Shown here: positions 34,617-43,468 of the stretch, piece after piece
How positions within the stretch are numbered: position 1 is the first letter of the stretch
Layout of the letters: each line of letters starts with the position of its first letter
Origin: Bombella saccharophila
Lineage (GTDB): Bacteria > Pseudomonadota > Alphaproteobacteria > Acetobacterales > Acetobacteraceae
Assembly (NCBI RefSeq): GCF_026385475.1
Contig: NZ_JANIDW010000002.1
Location: 186,001-250,000 of the forward strand
Direction of reading: 5' to 3'
DNA length: 64,000 bases
Notes under the pieces: model-generated
The model's database searches: none
What the model saw: only the letters and a program-made list of their open reading frames with translations
Told to the model about the DNA's origin: nothing
Program-made: the position numbers and the translations under genes

Positions 34617-35792
34617 TTATGGTAGGCTGACATTGAGGGTATTCATATCGTCTTCGACATAATAAAAACCCTTATTATCTGGTGTCATAGCAAGGCCAAA
34701 GAGGTCGCCATTACCGGGTGGTTGCTGGGCTTGGTCATTATCTACCCATTGGGCGTAAAGCTGTTTTTTCGCCACCGGGTCAATCTCTACCACTTGCCCA
34801 TTACGGCCATTGGCAACAAGCAAATGATGGCCGGGGACCCAAATCATCGCTAAAGGCCAGTTGAGCAATTTGCCTTTGGTGATAATGCGCCCAACAGCAT
34901 CATTTTGGCGTGTTACAGGCTCGGTGCGGGTGAGGGCGTTATCAATAGCGGTGACTTCCTCATCATAGCCATCGGTGACGTATAATGTGCCATCAGTATC
35001 TAGGGCTAAGCCTGTGGGGCCAAAGAGGAAGTTATCGCGGTCCGCACGCCCAGCAAAACCACTGGCAATGACGGTTTGTTGGGCGATAACAGGGGGCTTG
35101 CCTGCGGGGATGTCGAGGTTAAAGCGTACCACTGTCGCATTATGTAAGATGGGGGGATAATGGGTGACAGGGTCGCTCACATAAGGGCTGGGCAAGCCCG
35201 CTGCGGCCATGGAGATAAAAAGCACTGCCTTATCGCCATTATCGACGCTGGCAATATTGCCCCATGGGCCAGTGATGAGCGGGCCTTTCCATGCCGTGGT
35301 AAAGGTGCCGTTTGCATCAAAGACGAGCAAGCAACCATCGCCCTTTGTGCCGGTTGTGCCATCTTTGCTGGGGGTGCTGCCGACAATCACCCAGCCGGAT
35401 TTGAGCACTGTGAGAGCCGTAGTAAAGCCTATACCACCGGGGCAGGCGGCGAGATGAGCGGGCGCGCTGGCAAAGAGGCGTACGCTTTTCGTTACGGGAG
35501 AGTAAGCAACAATGGTTGTGCCTGTACCTTGTAGATTATTGACGTTGTTAAAATTAGTAACAAGTACCTCATCTTTCTTCAGGCTTCCCATATCTTGGGG
35601 GACAACATAAATTGCATAAGGGTTGAGGTCGCCATTACCGGGGCTAGTGGAAGCGAGCATGGCATGGCGGTGGATGGTCTCTAAAAACCCTTTTGGGGCA
35701 GCCTGAGCCTGCGTGGAGGAGAGCTGCCAGCCTAGCAAGAAGCCGAGAGTAAGGAGGGTAAAAGGGCGAGAGGAGAGCGGTTTAATGCGCAT
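34617..35792 (-). CDS. Exported NHL/SMP-30-type beta-propeller protein
   Basis: The 391-residue protein has a signal peptide ending near QAQA-AP (residue 31). The rest is made of beta-propeller blades: GPTGLALDTDGTLYVTDGYDEE, WPLAMIWVPGHHLLVANGRNGQ and DLFGLAMTPDNKGFYYVEDD (cores LALDTDGTLYVTDG and LAMTPDNKGFYYVE). No catalytic residues are evident. Such proteins may bind sugars, lactones or proteins, or act as lactonases. It lies between an OprB porin (11 bp upstream) and the DyP peroxidase (11 bp downstream), suggesting a common periplasmic task. Confidence 0.75.
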   Translation of the reverse strand: MRIKPLSSRPFTLLTLGFLLGWQLSSTQAQAAPKGFLETIHRHAMLASTSPGNGDLNPYAIYVVPQDMGSLKKDEVLVTNFNNVNNLQGTGTTIVAYSPVTKSVRLFASAPAHLAACPGGIGFTTALTVLKSGWVIVGSTPSKDGTTGTKGDGCLLVFDANGTFTTAWKGPLITGPWGNIASVDNGDKAVLFISMAAAGLPSPYVSDPVTHYPPILHNATVVRFNLDIPAGKPPVIAQQTVIASGFAGRADRDNFLFGPTGLALDTDGTLYVTDGYDEEVTAIDNALTRTEPVTRQNDAVGRIITKGKLLNWPLAMIWVPGHHLLVANGRNGQVVEIDPVAKKQLYAQWVDNDQAQQPPGNGDLFGLAMTPDNKGFYYVEDDMNTLNVSLP

Positions 35793-35803
35793 GATGTCTA
35801 TCC

Positions 35804-37300
35804 TTACAGAGCAATGATGGCGCGTAGCCCAAGGACGGCAATATCTTTAATGCGCCGTGTGGGATGGAGTGGGTTGGGGATGCCCCCAGAGGGGTTAAAG
35901 AGATATTGGAAGTCCGGCTGAAGTTGGAGCCAGCCTGTCATCTGGCATTGATACATCAGCTCCATATAGGTCTCGCCGGTTTGGGTAGGGTTATAGGTGC
36001 CAGAATAGTTCCGCACGGCGCGATCATATTTTGCCAGGGCGTGGCTAACATGGGTGTAGCCCATCCCGAGGCCTAACGTATCATCTTGGCGGTAGGGGAG
36101 AGGGTCTTTTAAGGTGAAGCCAAAATTCATGCTGAAATCAATCGGCACGCGGTGTGATTGCGGCGTTCCCATAACGCGGGCAAACATATTGAAGGTGCGG
36201 TTAGGGTCGAAGTGACTATGCCAGAGCATTTGGTCAACCACGGCATAGAGGCTAAAGGCCCCTCTATGCCTGCGTGGGGTTCCATTACTATCGGGGGAGG
36301 CGAGGGATGTGCCACTTGTATCCCAATATTGGTCGGCAAAAGGCTCGGAATTATACCAGCCTCCGATGCGATAAACGCGGGAGAGGGCGTCAGCATCATC
36401 GGGGGAGACCATAGCCCCAAGGCCCGGATAGACATATTGGAACTCCATAATCGCCATCACCCCACGGTCGAGCGTAAAGCTTGTGCCAGAGCGATTATGT
36501 TGTTGGGGGTCGCCTGTACGGTTATGGACGGGGCTGCCGCTAAACACGCCTCCTTGAATATAAAGCGGCGTGGCAGCCCAATAGCGTGCGCGTACCCCAA
36601 GGCTGGAGAGCGGATAGGCCGGGCCACCGCCGGGGAGGTCGGCAGAGGGGAGCATCGGCCAGCCGAACATCGTATTGGCAAAGACGAGGGCGTTATTGCT
36701 GACCATCCATTCTTGGTCCAAGCTTTGTTGGCCAATTTTAATATCAAGAGTCTGTTGGTCGAGGAATTTTTGGTCAAACCACATTTCCCATAAGCGGGTG
36801 GAGCGGTCGGCCTCAATCCCGCTGACAGTTTGATACACACCAAGATTATCAGCACTTAAACTACGGCCATGGATTTGTTCCATACTGATTTGGAAGGTCC
36901 CGCCATACCAGCCAAAAGCGCGTTGTGTGTTCATTTGCAGGACGGCCGTTGTCAGCCCATCATAAGCAGGGCCTTTATGAAACCCACCAGAGACATTGGC
37001 AAAAAGCTCCGATGTTTCTTGGATAGCAAGGACAAGCCCGGCCTTGCCCATCTCTGTGCGTAAGCCCCACATATTGCCAAGAAGGTTGGCATCGCGCTTC
37101 CAGTTGGAGAGGAAGCCAAATACACCATCTGATGATTCATCACCCGCAGCGGCCGCATTGCCGATATTGACCATCGGCGCACGGGCATAAGCTATATGTC
37201 CAGCTAAGAGGAGGGCACTCGCCCCTGCGAGACTCATTGCTTTTAGGAAACGTTTTAGGGGTGATTGTCTATCCAGCAGAGCGGTGTGAGGAGGGGTCAT
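35804..37300 (-). CDS. OprB-type carbohydrate-selective porin, copy A
   Basis: About 498 residues, with a signal peptide ending near YARA-PM. The body is typical of OprB: GLVLAIQETSELFANVSGG, TLDIKIGQQSLDQEWMVSNNA and the C-terminal barrel end DIAVLGLRAIIAL, with FQYLFNPSGGIPNP before it. It forms an outer-membrane channel for sugars. ATG 37300 is preferred; the upstream TTG at 37312 has no better RBS. It is the first gene of a run porin, propeller, DyP peroxidase. It is paralogous to copy B upstream. Confidence 0.88.
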   Translation of the reverse strand: MTPPHTALLDRQSPLKRFLKAMSLAGASALLLAGHIAYARAPMVNIGNAAAAGDESSDGVFGFLSNWKRDANLLGNMWGLRTEMGKAGLVLAIQETSELFANVSGGFHKGPAYDGLTTAVLQMNTQRAFGWYGGTFQISMEQIHGRSLSADNLGVYQTVSGIEADRSTRLWEMWFDQKFLDQQTLDIKIGQQSLDQEWMVSNNALVFANTMFGWPMLPSADLPGGGPAYPLSSLGVRARYWAATPLYIQGGVFSGSPVHNRTGDPQQHNRSGTSFTLDRGVMAIMEFQYVYPGLGAMVSPDDADALSRVYRIGGWYNSEPFADQYWDTSGTSLASPDSNGTPRRHRGAFSLYAVVDQMLWHSHFDPNRTFNMFARVMGTPQSHRVPIDFSMNFGFTLKDPLPYRQDDTLGLGMGYTHVSHALAKYDRAVRNYSGTYNPTQTGETYMELMYQCQMTGWLQLQPDFQYLFNPSGGIPNPLHPTRRIKDIAVLGLRAIIAL

Positions 37301-37454
37301 GATGATGTCCAACTCATGGGTAATATTTATTACAGATATAAAAAAGCTTTTCTAAAAGTCAACGATTCTAATAATCATTCGCAACAAAATAGTAACGCTA
37401 TCTTCTGTCACTCCATTTTGACGTAGGATGGGGCATTATGGAGTATATTTGTTT
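37301..37454 (-). promoter_or_regulatory. Promoter region of the porin-propeller-peroxidase run, with Fur-box-like sequence
   Basis: This AT-rich gap lies between the two porins. On the minus strand 37385-37364 reads GTTGCGAATGATTATTAGAATC, given here by its core GAATGATTATTAG, which resembles a Fur box (7-1-7 pattern around GATAAT). The match is imperfect and AT-rich DNA gives chance hits, so this is a candidate only. A similar AATGATTATT core lies upstream of the TauD-like gene. Confidence 0.35.
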
Positions 37455-39005
37455 TTATAACGTAATGTTTGCGCGCAGCCCAAAGACGGCGATATTTTTA
37501 ATACGCCGTGTGGGATGGAGCGGATTAGGGATGCCCCCAGAGGGGTTGAAGATATATTGAAAATCCGGCTGGAGTTGGAGCCAACCTGTCATTTGGCCAA
37601 GATACATTAGCTCCATAAAGGTTTCGCTGCCTTGAGCAGGGCTATAGCGATTTGTATGTGTTTGTACAGCGCGGTCATATTGGGCAAGGCTATGGCTTGT
37701 ATGGGTGTAGCCCATGCCAAGGCCCAGCACATCATAAGGATGAGCGGGGAGAGGGGCTTTGAGGGTGAGGCCAGCATTCATGCTGAAATCAATCGGCACA
37801 CGGTCTGATTGTGGGGTGCCCATTACACGGGCAAAGAGAGCCAGAGCGCGGCTTAAATTGTGATGGCTGTGCCAGAGTGTTTGGTCCATCACAGCATAGA
37901 GGCTAAAGGCCCCACGATGGAGGCGTGCCCTACCGGTACTTTGGGGGGAGCTTAGGGCGATGCCATGTTCATCCCCATATTGGTCAGCAAAGGGCTCGGA
38001 ATCATACCAACCGCCTAGACGATAGACATAGGGCAGGGTTGTGGCTTCCTCAGGTGAGGCGATATGTTTTAGCTCGCCACGCGCATATTGGAGTTCTGCA
38101 ATAGCAAATATACCGCGATTGAGGACAAAGCTTGTGCCGGAGCGGTTGCTCTTTTGGGCATCGCCAGTGCGGGCATAAGCGGGGCTACCACTAAAGATGC
38201 CTGCTTGGATGTAGAGTGGCTTTACGACATGATACCGGGCACGTCCCCCAAGGCTGGCAAGAGGAGAGGCTGGGCCACCACCGGGGAGGTCGGCTGAAGG
38301 GAGCATCGGCCAGCCGAACATCGTATTGGCAAAGAGCAGCGCATTATTGCTGATCATCCATTCTTGGTCCAAGCTTTGCTGCCCAATTTTGATGTCGAGC
38401 GTGTGATGGGGGAGGAATTTTTGGTCAAACCATAACTCCCATAAACGGGTGGAGCGGTCGGCCTCAATCCCGCTGATAGTTTGATACACACCAAGATTAT
38501 CCGCACTGAGATTACGGCCGTGTATTTGTTCCATACTGACTTGGAATGTCCCGCCCGACCATCCAAAAGCGCGTTGTGTGTTGAGTTGAAGGACGGCTGT
38601 TGTCATGCCGTCATAAGCTGCCCCGCGACGGAACCCACCAGAGATATTGCCAAAAAGTTCTGATGTTTCTTGAACGGCTAGAACAAGGCCGATTTTGGCC
38701 ATTTGGGTCCGCAGCCCCCCCATTGCGCCGAGGAGGGTGAGGTGATTGCTCCAACTCGGGAAAGGGGAGAGCAGGCTATAAAGGCTGCCTAAAGGCGGTG
38801 TATCGAAGATGTTGTGGGAAAGGTTATCAAAGATGGCCGTGGAGGAGTCCTCCCCCGCTGCAGTGGCATTGCCGAGATTCACCAATGGCGCACGCGCATA
38901 AGCGGGAAGGACAATAAGAGGCAGGGCTAACCCTGTTATAGCGATGCGGGGAAGATGGCGCTTTAATAAAGATAATATGTTGGATAGGGAGGCAAGAGAG
39001 GGCAT
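37455..39005 (-). CDS. OprB-type carbohydrate-selective porin, copy B
   Basis: The 516-residue paralogue of copy A matches it almost along its full length (for example GLVLAVQETSELFGNISGG and SLDQEWMISNNALLFANTMFGWP). Near residues 60-90 it has an insertion of about 20 residues (IFDTPPLGSLYSLLSPFPSW) that copy A lacks. A signal peptide ends near YARA-PL. ATG 39005 follows a strong RBS (GGAGG, five bases). It ends 154 bp before copy A and has its own promoter region downstream of tRNA-Glu. Confidence 0.88.
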   Translation of the reverse strand: MPSLASLSNILSLLKRHLPRIAITGLALPLIVLPAYARAPLVNLGNATAAGEDSSTAIFDNLSHNIFDTPPLGSLYSLLSPFPSWSNHLTLLGAMGGLRTQMAKIGLVLAVQETSELFGNISGGFRRGAAYDGMTTAVLQLNTQRAFGWSGGTFQVSMEQIHGRNLSADNLGVYQTISGIEADRSTRLWELWFDQKFLPHHTLDIKIGQQSLDQEWMISNNALLFANTMFGWPMLPSADLPGGGPASPLASLGGRARYHVVKPLYIQAGIFSGSPAYARTGDAQKSNRSGTSFVLNRGIFAIAELQYARGELKHIASPEEATTLPYVYRLGGWYDSEPFADQYGDEHGIALSSPQSTGRARLHRGAFSLYAVMDQTLWHSHHNLSRALALFARVMGTPQSDRVPIDFSMNAGLTLKAPLPAHPYDVLGLGMGYTHTSHSLAQYDRAVQTHTNRYSPAQGSETFMELMYLGQMTGWLQLQPDFQYIFNPSGGIPNPLHPTRRIKNIAVFGLRANITL

Positions 39006-39117
39006 GCAAGCCTCCAAATGAAAAGGGAAGGCTGCATCACTATAGGAGTAACGTTAAAGGTTAGAAAATTGTTTTTTGAATGAAACTGAGCCGCTTTATT
39101 TTCAATTATACTGAAAA

Positions 39118-39193
39118 TGGCGTCCCGTACGGGATTCGAACCCGTGTTGCCGCCGTGAAAGGGCGGTGTCCTAGGCCTCTAGACGAACGGGAC
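39118..39193 (-). tRNA. tRNA-Glu (anticodon TTC)
   Basis: The 76-nt cloverleaf reads from GTCCCGT at 39193 to ACGGGAC-G-CCA, with CCA encoded. The 7-bp acceptor stem pairs perfectly; the anticodon loop is CTTTCAC (TTC) in a CCGCC/GGCGG stem; the T-arm has GTTCGAATC. No integrase or duplicated 3' end lies nearby, so it is not an evident att site. Confidence 0.95.
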
Positions 39194-39233
39194 TAAAGGC
39201 GTGAGGGGTTAATAGGCAGGATGGGGCGTGGCG

Positions 39234-41057
39234 TCAAGCCAGTGCGGCGTCAAAAATGAAAAAAGTAAGATTTTCCCGCTCTTGCCAACGCTCTAGCCGT
39301 AAGTGCCCAGCAATATGGAGGAGGGGACGGCTCTTATCCTCTAAGAGGGGGGTAAAACGCTTTTCCCCAGCGCGAAAGAGCAACCCCTTAAGGCGGCTAT
39401 AGCCATCGCTGCCTTGGAGGATCACCCGTAATGTATTGCCATCTTGACCGATGCGATCAGCTTTAACACAGCGGATATCGCGGATGGCTAATAATGGCTC
39501 CTCATTTCCCGGTCCAAAAGGGGCGAGTTGAGCGATATGTTGGGCAAGGGTAGGTGTAGCCCCTTGAATATTCACCACGCCATCCAAGAGCAAATCATCT
39601 TGCGGGGGGAGAGTGCGGGCCTCACTGAGCATATCGTCTAGGAAGGCGTGAAAAGCGGGGCATTGTTCCTCAGTAAGGGAGAAGCCAGCCGCCATAGCAT
39701 GCCCCCCACCGGTTAAGAGCAACCCGGATTGTTGGGCCTGAATAATGGCTGCCCCCATATCCAACCCTGTGACGGAGCGGGCAGAGCCTTTCACTATCCC
39801 TTCCTGCAAGGCTCCGACAAGGGCAGGGCGGTTAAAGCGTTCTTTCAACCGGCCTGCGACAATGCCCACCACACCGGGATGCCAATCCGCCCCGTGGAGG
39901 AAGATAACCGCATGGCCAGCCTCGAGCTGCGTTTGGGCTTGCTCTATAGCTGCATCAAGAATATGGCTCTCAACGGTTTGTCTTTTGCGGTTGATCTCAT
40001 CTAGGGCTTCGGCAATGGGGCGAGCATCGTTCTCAGTCGGGCTGAGGAGGAGCTGCAAACCTTGCCCAGCTTTACTAATACGTCCCCCAGCATTAATGCG
40101 CGGGCCTAGGGCAAAGCCGCAGCTCATTGCGGTGGCATCGGCCTTTACCCCGGCAATATCAGCCAGTGCGGCTAAGCCGGGGCGTTGACGGCGATTCATG
40201 ATTTTGAGGCCTTGGGCAACAAGAGCGCGATTAAGCCCCTGTAAGGGCATCACATCACAAATGGTTGCTAAAGCTGTGAGGTCTAGCAGAGCCATAAGGT
40301 CAAGCTCTGGATGGTGGTTGAACCACCCTTGCTGGCGGAGTGTGCGTTGGAGGGCTATGATGGTGAGGAACGCAACAGATGTGGCACAAAGCTGCCCAAG
40401 GCCGGATTCACAATCAAGACGATTCGGGTTGACGACCAACCCTTTTGGTAGGCGCATACCATCGGGCTTGTGATGGTCTAGTACGATGCGGTCTGCCCTG
40501 CCCTCAAAATGGTCGAGTGTTTCAACCGCGGCGGTACCGCAATCCACACATACGAGCAGTGTCGCCCCTTGTTGGAGGAGCCCTTCTAAAGCGGGGATGT
40601 TGGGGCCATAGCCTTCGGCAATGCGGTCAGGGATGTGGGTAAAAACCCGGCAGCCCAAAGCAGTGAGTGTGGAGCAGAGCAGGGCCGTCCCACAAGCTCC
40701 ATCAACATCATAATCCCCTAAGATGCCGATTGTCTCATGGTGTGTCACGGCTGCTGCCAAACGGGCTGCTGTGGCGTCCATATTTTTGAGGCAAGAAGGG
40801 TTTGGCAGCGCATCGCGCAAACGGGGTTGGAGGTAAGATTCCACCGTCTCCACCGTGATGCCACGCCCTGCCAGGATGCGTGCTGTAAGCTCGGACATAT
40901 CCAGCTTCTGGGCAAGGGCGAGGGCCAGCCTGTTATCTGCTTGGGCAAGGAGGGGATGCCGCCATACCCAGCGGCGTAGCCCTGCACTGCATTGTATATT
41001 TAAAACAAGGTCCGGCGTAGTGGGGGGAGTGGTGGTAGAAGGCGAGGTGGCACGCAT
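39234..41057 (-). CDS. recJ: Single-stranded-DNA-specific exonuclease RecJ
   Basis: The 607-residue DHH-family nuclease has GDYDVDGACGTALL (motif I), VDCGTAAVETLDH, LDHHKPDG (the DHH motif) and the DHHA1 motif GGGHAMAAGFSL, followed by the OB-fold C-terminus. It degrades ssDNA 5' to 3' in recombination and repair. It is last in the minus-strand run alaC-hom-glpX-recJ, 18 bp after glpX. Confidence 0.93.
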   Translation of the reverse strand: MRATSPSTTTPPTTPDLVLNIQCSAGLRRWVWRHPLLAQADNRLALALAQKLDMSELTARILAGRGITVETVESYLQPRLRDALPNPSCLKNMDATAARLAAAVTHHETIGILGDYDVDGACGTALLCSTLTALGCRVFTHIPDRIAEGYGPNIPALEGLLQQGATLLVCVDCGTAAVETLDHFEGRADRIVLDHHKPDGMRLPKGLVVNPNRLDCESGLGQLCATSVAFLTIIALQRTLRQQGWFNHHPELDLMALLDLTALATICDVMPLQGLNRALVAQGLKIMNRRQRPGLAALADIAGVKADATAMSCGFALGPRINAGGRISKAGQGLQLLLSPTENDARPIAEALDEINRKRQTVESHILDAAIEQAQTQLEAGHAVIFLHGADWHPGVVGIVAGRLKERFNRPALVGALQEGIVKGSARSVTGLDMGAAIIQAQQSGLLLTGGGHAMAAGFSLTEEQCPAFHAFLDDMLSEARTLPPQDDLLLDGVVNIQGATPTLAQHIAQLAPFGPGNEEPLLAIRDIRCVKADRIGQDGNTLRVILQGSDGYSRLKGLLFRAGEKRFTPLLEDKSRPLLHIAGHLRLERWQERENLTFFIFDAALA

Positions 41058-41075
41058 GAAAGGGGTAAAAGGTCC

Positions 41076-42080
41076 TTAAGCGAGATGAGGGTCGAAATGG
41101 TGATAAGCATCCATATAGCGGATTGTGCCACTCTCTGAGCGCATCATGACGGAATGGGTGCGGATATAATGCGGGTTGGGATATTCCACCCCTTTTAGCA
41201 AATCACCAGAGGTCACCCCTGTAGCGCAGAAAAAGACAGGACCGGCCGCCATATCGGCCAAGGTAAGGGCCTGTGTAGGGTCGAGGTCAGCGCGAATCAT
41301 GCTGTGTGTGCGTGTAATTTGGGCCTCGTTTTCAAAAAGGAGGCGGCCTTGCATCTGGCCATTCAGGCACCGTATTGCCGCGGCGGCTAATACACCTTCC
41401 GGTGCGCCACCGCTGCCTGCATAAATATCGACCCCGCTATTGGGCAAGCATGTGGCGATGACGGCGGCTACATCACCATCACTGATGAGCCGGACACGCG
41501 CTCCGGCTTCGCGTGCTTTGGCCACAAGCTCATTATGGCGTTCCCGCTCTAGCGCACAGAGGGTGAGGTCGCTGACATCGCAGTGTTTGGCGCGTGCTAG
41601 ATTAGCGAGATTTTGGCCTATAGAGGCATCAATCTCTATCACGCCGTCCGGCAGGCCGGGGCCTACAGCGAGCTTTTGCATATAAATATCTGGCGCGTGG
41701 AGGAAGCAGCCTTTTTGGGCGAGGGCTACAACAGTGATGGCATTGGGCAGGCTACGGGCGCAGAGATTGGTTCCCTCCAGCGGGTCCACAGCAATATCCA
41801 TCTCTGGGCCGCCGTGGCCTACTTTTTCGCCAATATAGAGCATGGGGGCTTCATCCATTTCCCCCTCACCAATGGTCACTGTACCGCTGATGGCAACAGT
41901 GTCAAAGGCTGTACGCATTGCTGCAACAGCGGCCGCATCCGCAGCGTTTTTATCGCCACGGCCTGTCCAACGGGCAGAGGCAATGGCAGCGGCCTCGGTC
42001 ACACGGGCGAGGTCAAGGCCCAGATTCCGCCCCGTTACACGGTACGCATGAGGTGTGATGCTGGAGGGCTGGGAACTCAT
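41076..42080 (-). CDS. glpX: Class II fructose-1,6-bisphosphatase
   Basis: The 334-residue protein has the GlpX signatures ARWTGRGDKNAADAAAVAAM (core WTGRGDKNAADAA), GEGEMDEAPMLYIGE and DPLEGTNL, the metal- and phosphate-binding sites of the Li-sensitive phosphatase fold. It performs the gluconeogenic step from fructose-1,6-bisphosphate to fructose-6-phosphate. It overlaps hom by 4 bp (translational coupling). Confidence 0.93.
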   Translation of the reverse strand: MSSQPSSITPHAYRVTGRNLGLDLARVTEAAAIASARWTGRGDKNAADAAAVAAMRTAFDTVAISGTVTIGEGEMDEAPMLYIGEKVGHGGPEMDIAVDPLEGTNLCARSLPNAITVVALAQKGCFLHAPDIYMQKLAVGPGLPDGVIEIDASIGQNLANLARAKHCDVSDLTLCALERERHNELVAKAREAGARVRLISDGDVAAVIATCLPNSGVDIYAGSGGAPEGVLAAAAIRCLNGQMQGRLLFENEAQITRTHSMIRADLDPTQALTLADMAAGPVFFCATGVTSGDLLKGVEYPNPHYIRTHSVMMRSESGTIRYMDAYHHFDPHLA

Positions 42081-43420
42081 GGTAAATCCTCCAGCTTGAG
42101 GGCGAGTGGTGTGCCGTTGATAAAGGCGACTTCCTCTAAAATGGGGAGGAGGCGGTTAATCTCGGCCAAGCTTGTGGTGCCGGTGAGGAAGATAAGCTGG
42201 GCAGCATCACCCTCCATATGGTGATGGCCGCTCTCTATCGGGAGGGCCTCATTTTCTAAAATAGTGCGGACCTCACGCAGGGCCGTAGTAGCATCTGGTA
42301 CCGCATCTGATGGGGTTTTGAGCGTGATGCGGAGATAGAACCGGCTGGGCAAGCCTTCAATCGGCTCGCACGCGATGGGGGCTTGCTCTGCCATACGGCC
42401 CCAGAGAGGGAGGGCATGACCACGGGCGAGGTCGATAATATCGGCCATGACCGCATTTGCTGTAGGGCCTTCCCCTGCCCCTTGGCCGGAGATGGTAATC
42501 GGCCCGCTGAAAGGCCCTTCCGTTGTGAGGGCATTATACACGCCATTAACCTGCGCGAGGCCCGATTGTGCGGGGATGAGGCAGGGTTGCACCCATGCTT
42601 CTACGCGGTCATCGGCAAGACGGCGGGCAACACCGAGCATTTTGATGGCATAACCCAGCTTACGAGCTTGATGAATATCGCTTGTTGTGATGCGGCGCAT
42701 CCCGCTGACGGCAAGACTATCAAAGAGAATCGGGCGGAAGGCAATGGCCGTGAGGATGCTTAGCTTATGGGCGGCATCCCAGCCATCAATATCAGCGGAG
42801 GGGTCAGCCTCGGCATAGCCTTTCTCTTGGGCTTCCTTCAATACATCATCAAAAGCGCGGCCTGTTTCTGCCATCTCGGTGAGGATGAAGTTGCTTGTCC
42901 CATTGAGGATGCCGCCTAAGCGTGTGAGGGCATCTGGGGCGACCCCTTCGCGCACCATTTTGATAGCGGGGATGCCCCCTGCCACGGCTGCTTCAAACAA
43001 AAGTGGGGCGTCATGTTTATGGCTGAGACGCGCGAGCGTTTGGGCATGACGAGCTACAAGGGCCTTATTAGCTGTGACGACAGCTTTGCCCGCCTTCAAG
43101 GCGGCTTCCACCAAAGCACGGGCCGCGCCGTCTGCCCCGCCCATAAGCTCTACTACCACATCAATATCAGGGGCGGCAGCAAGGGCGATGGGGTTGTCGT
43201 ACCATTGCAGGGCGGAGAGGTCGATCCCCCGATCGCGTGTGCGATTGCGGGCACTGACGGCAATAACCTCAATCTGACGGCCTGTACGGCTTTGGAGCAA
43301 AGCCATATGAGTGCGCAATAGGCGAATAACGCCCGTCCCCACTGTCCCAAGGCCTGCAATACCTAACCGAAGCGGCGGAAGGGCGGGAGATGATACAGTG
43401 TTGTGATGGGCAGTCGTCAT
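42077..43420 (-). CDS. hom: Homoserine dehydrogenase
   Basis: The 447-residue protein has a Rossmann motif GIAGLGTVGTGV (19-30), VVTANKALVA, the catalytic-domain stretch GGILNGTSNFILTEM and PSADIDGWDAAHKL, and a C-terminal ACT domain (about 360-447) for threonine feedback. It reduces aspartate semialdehyde to homoserine for threonine and methionine. It lies between alaC and glpX. Confidence 0.94.
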   Translation of the reverse strand: MTTAHHNTVSSPALPPLRLGIAGLGTVGTGVIRLLRTHMALLQSRTGRQIEVIAVSARNRTRDRGIDLSALQWYDNPIALAAAPDIDVVVELMGGADGAARALVEAALKAGKAVVTANKALVARHAQTLARLSHKHDAPLLFEAAVAGGIPAIKMVREGVAPDALTRLGGILNGTSNFILTEMAETGRAFDDVLKEAQEKGYAEADPSADIDGWDAAHKLSILTAIAFRPILFDSLAVSGMRRITTSDIHQARKLGYAIKMLGVARRLADDRVEAWVQPCLIPAQSGLAQVNGVYNALTTEGPFSGPITISGQGAGEGPTANAVMADIIDLARGHALPLWGRMAEQAPIACEPIEGLPSRFYLRITLKTPSDAVPDATTALREVRTILENEALPIESGHHHMEGDAAQLIFLTGTTSLAEINRLLPILEEVAFINGTPLALKLEDLP

Positions 43421-43468
43421 GAGCGCTGGCTTTCGTCTGATGGTACAAGCCCCGAGAGGGGGAGTGAG

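Noticed and set aside
39118-39193. tRNA-Glu as an island attachment site next to the OprB run
   Set aside because: No integrase and no direct repeat of the tRNA end was found in the adjacent sequence.
41173-42224. Plus-strand frames opposite glpX and hom
   Set aside because: Both minus-strand genes have full family motifs; the opposing frames have low-complexity composition and no RBS.
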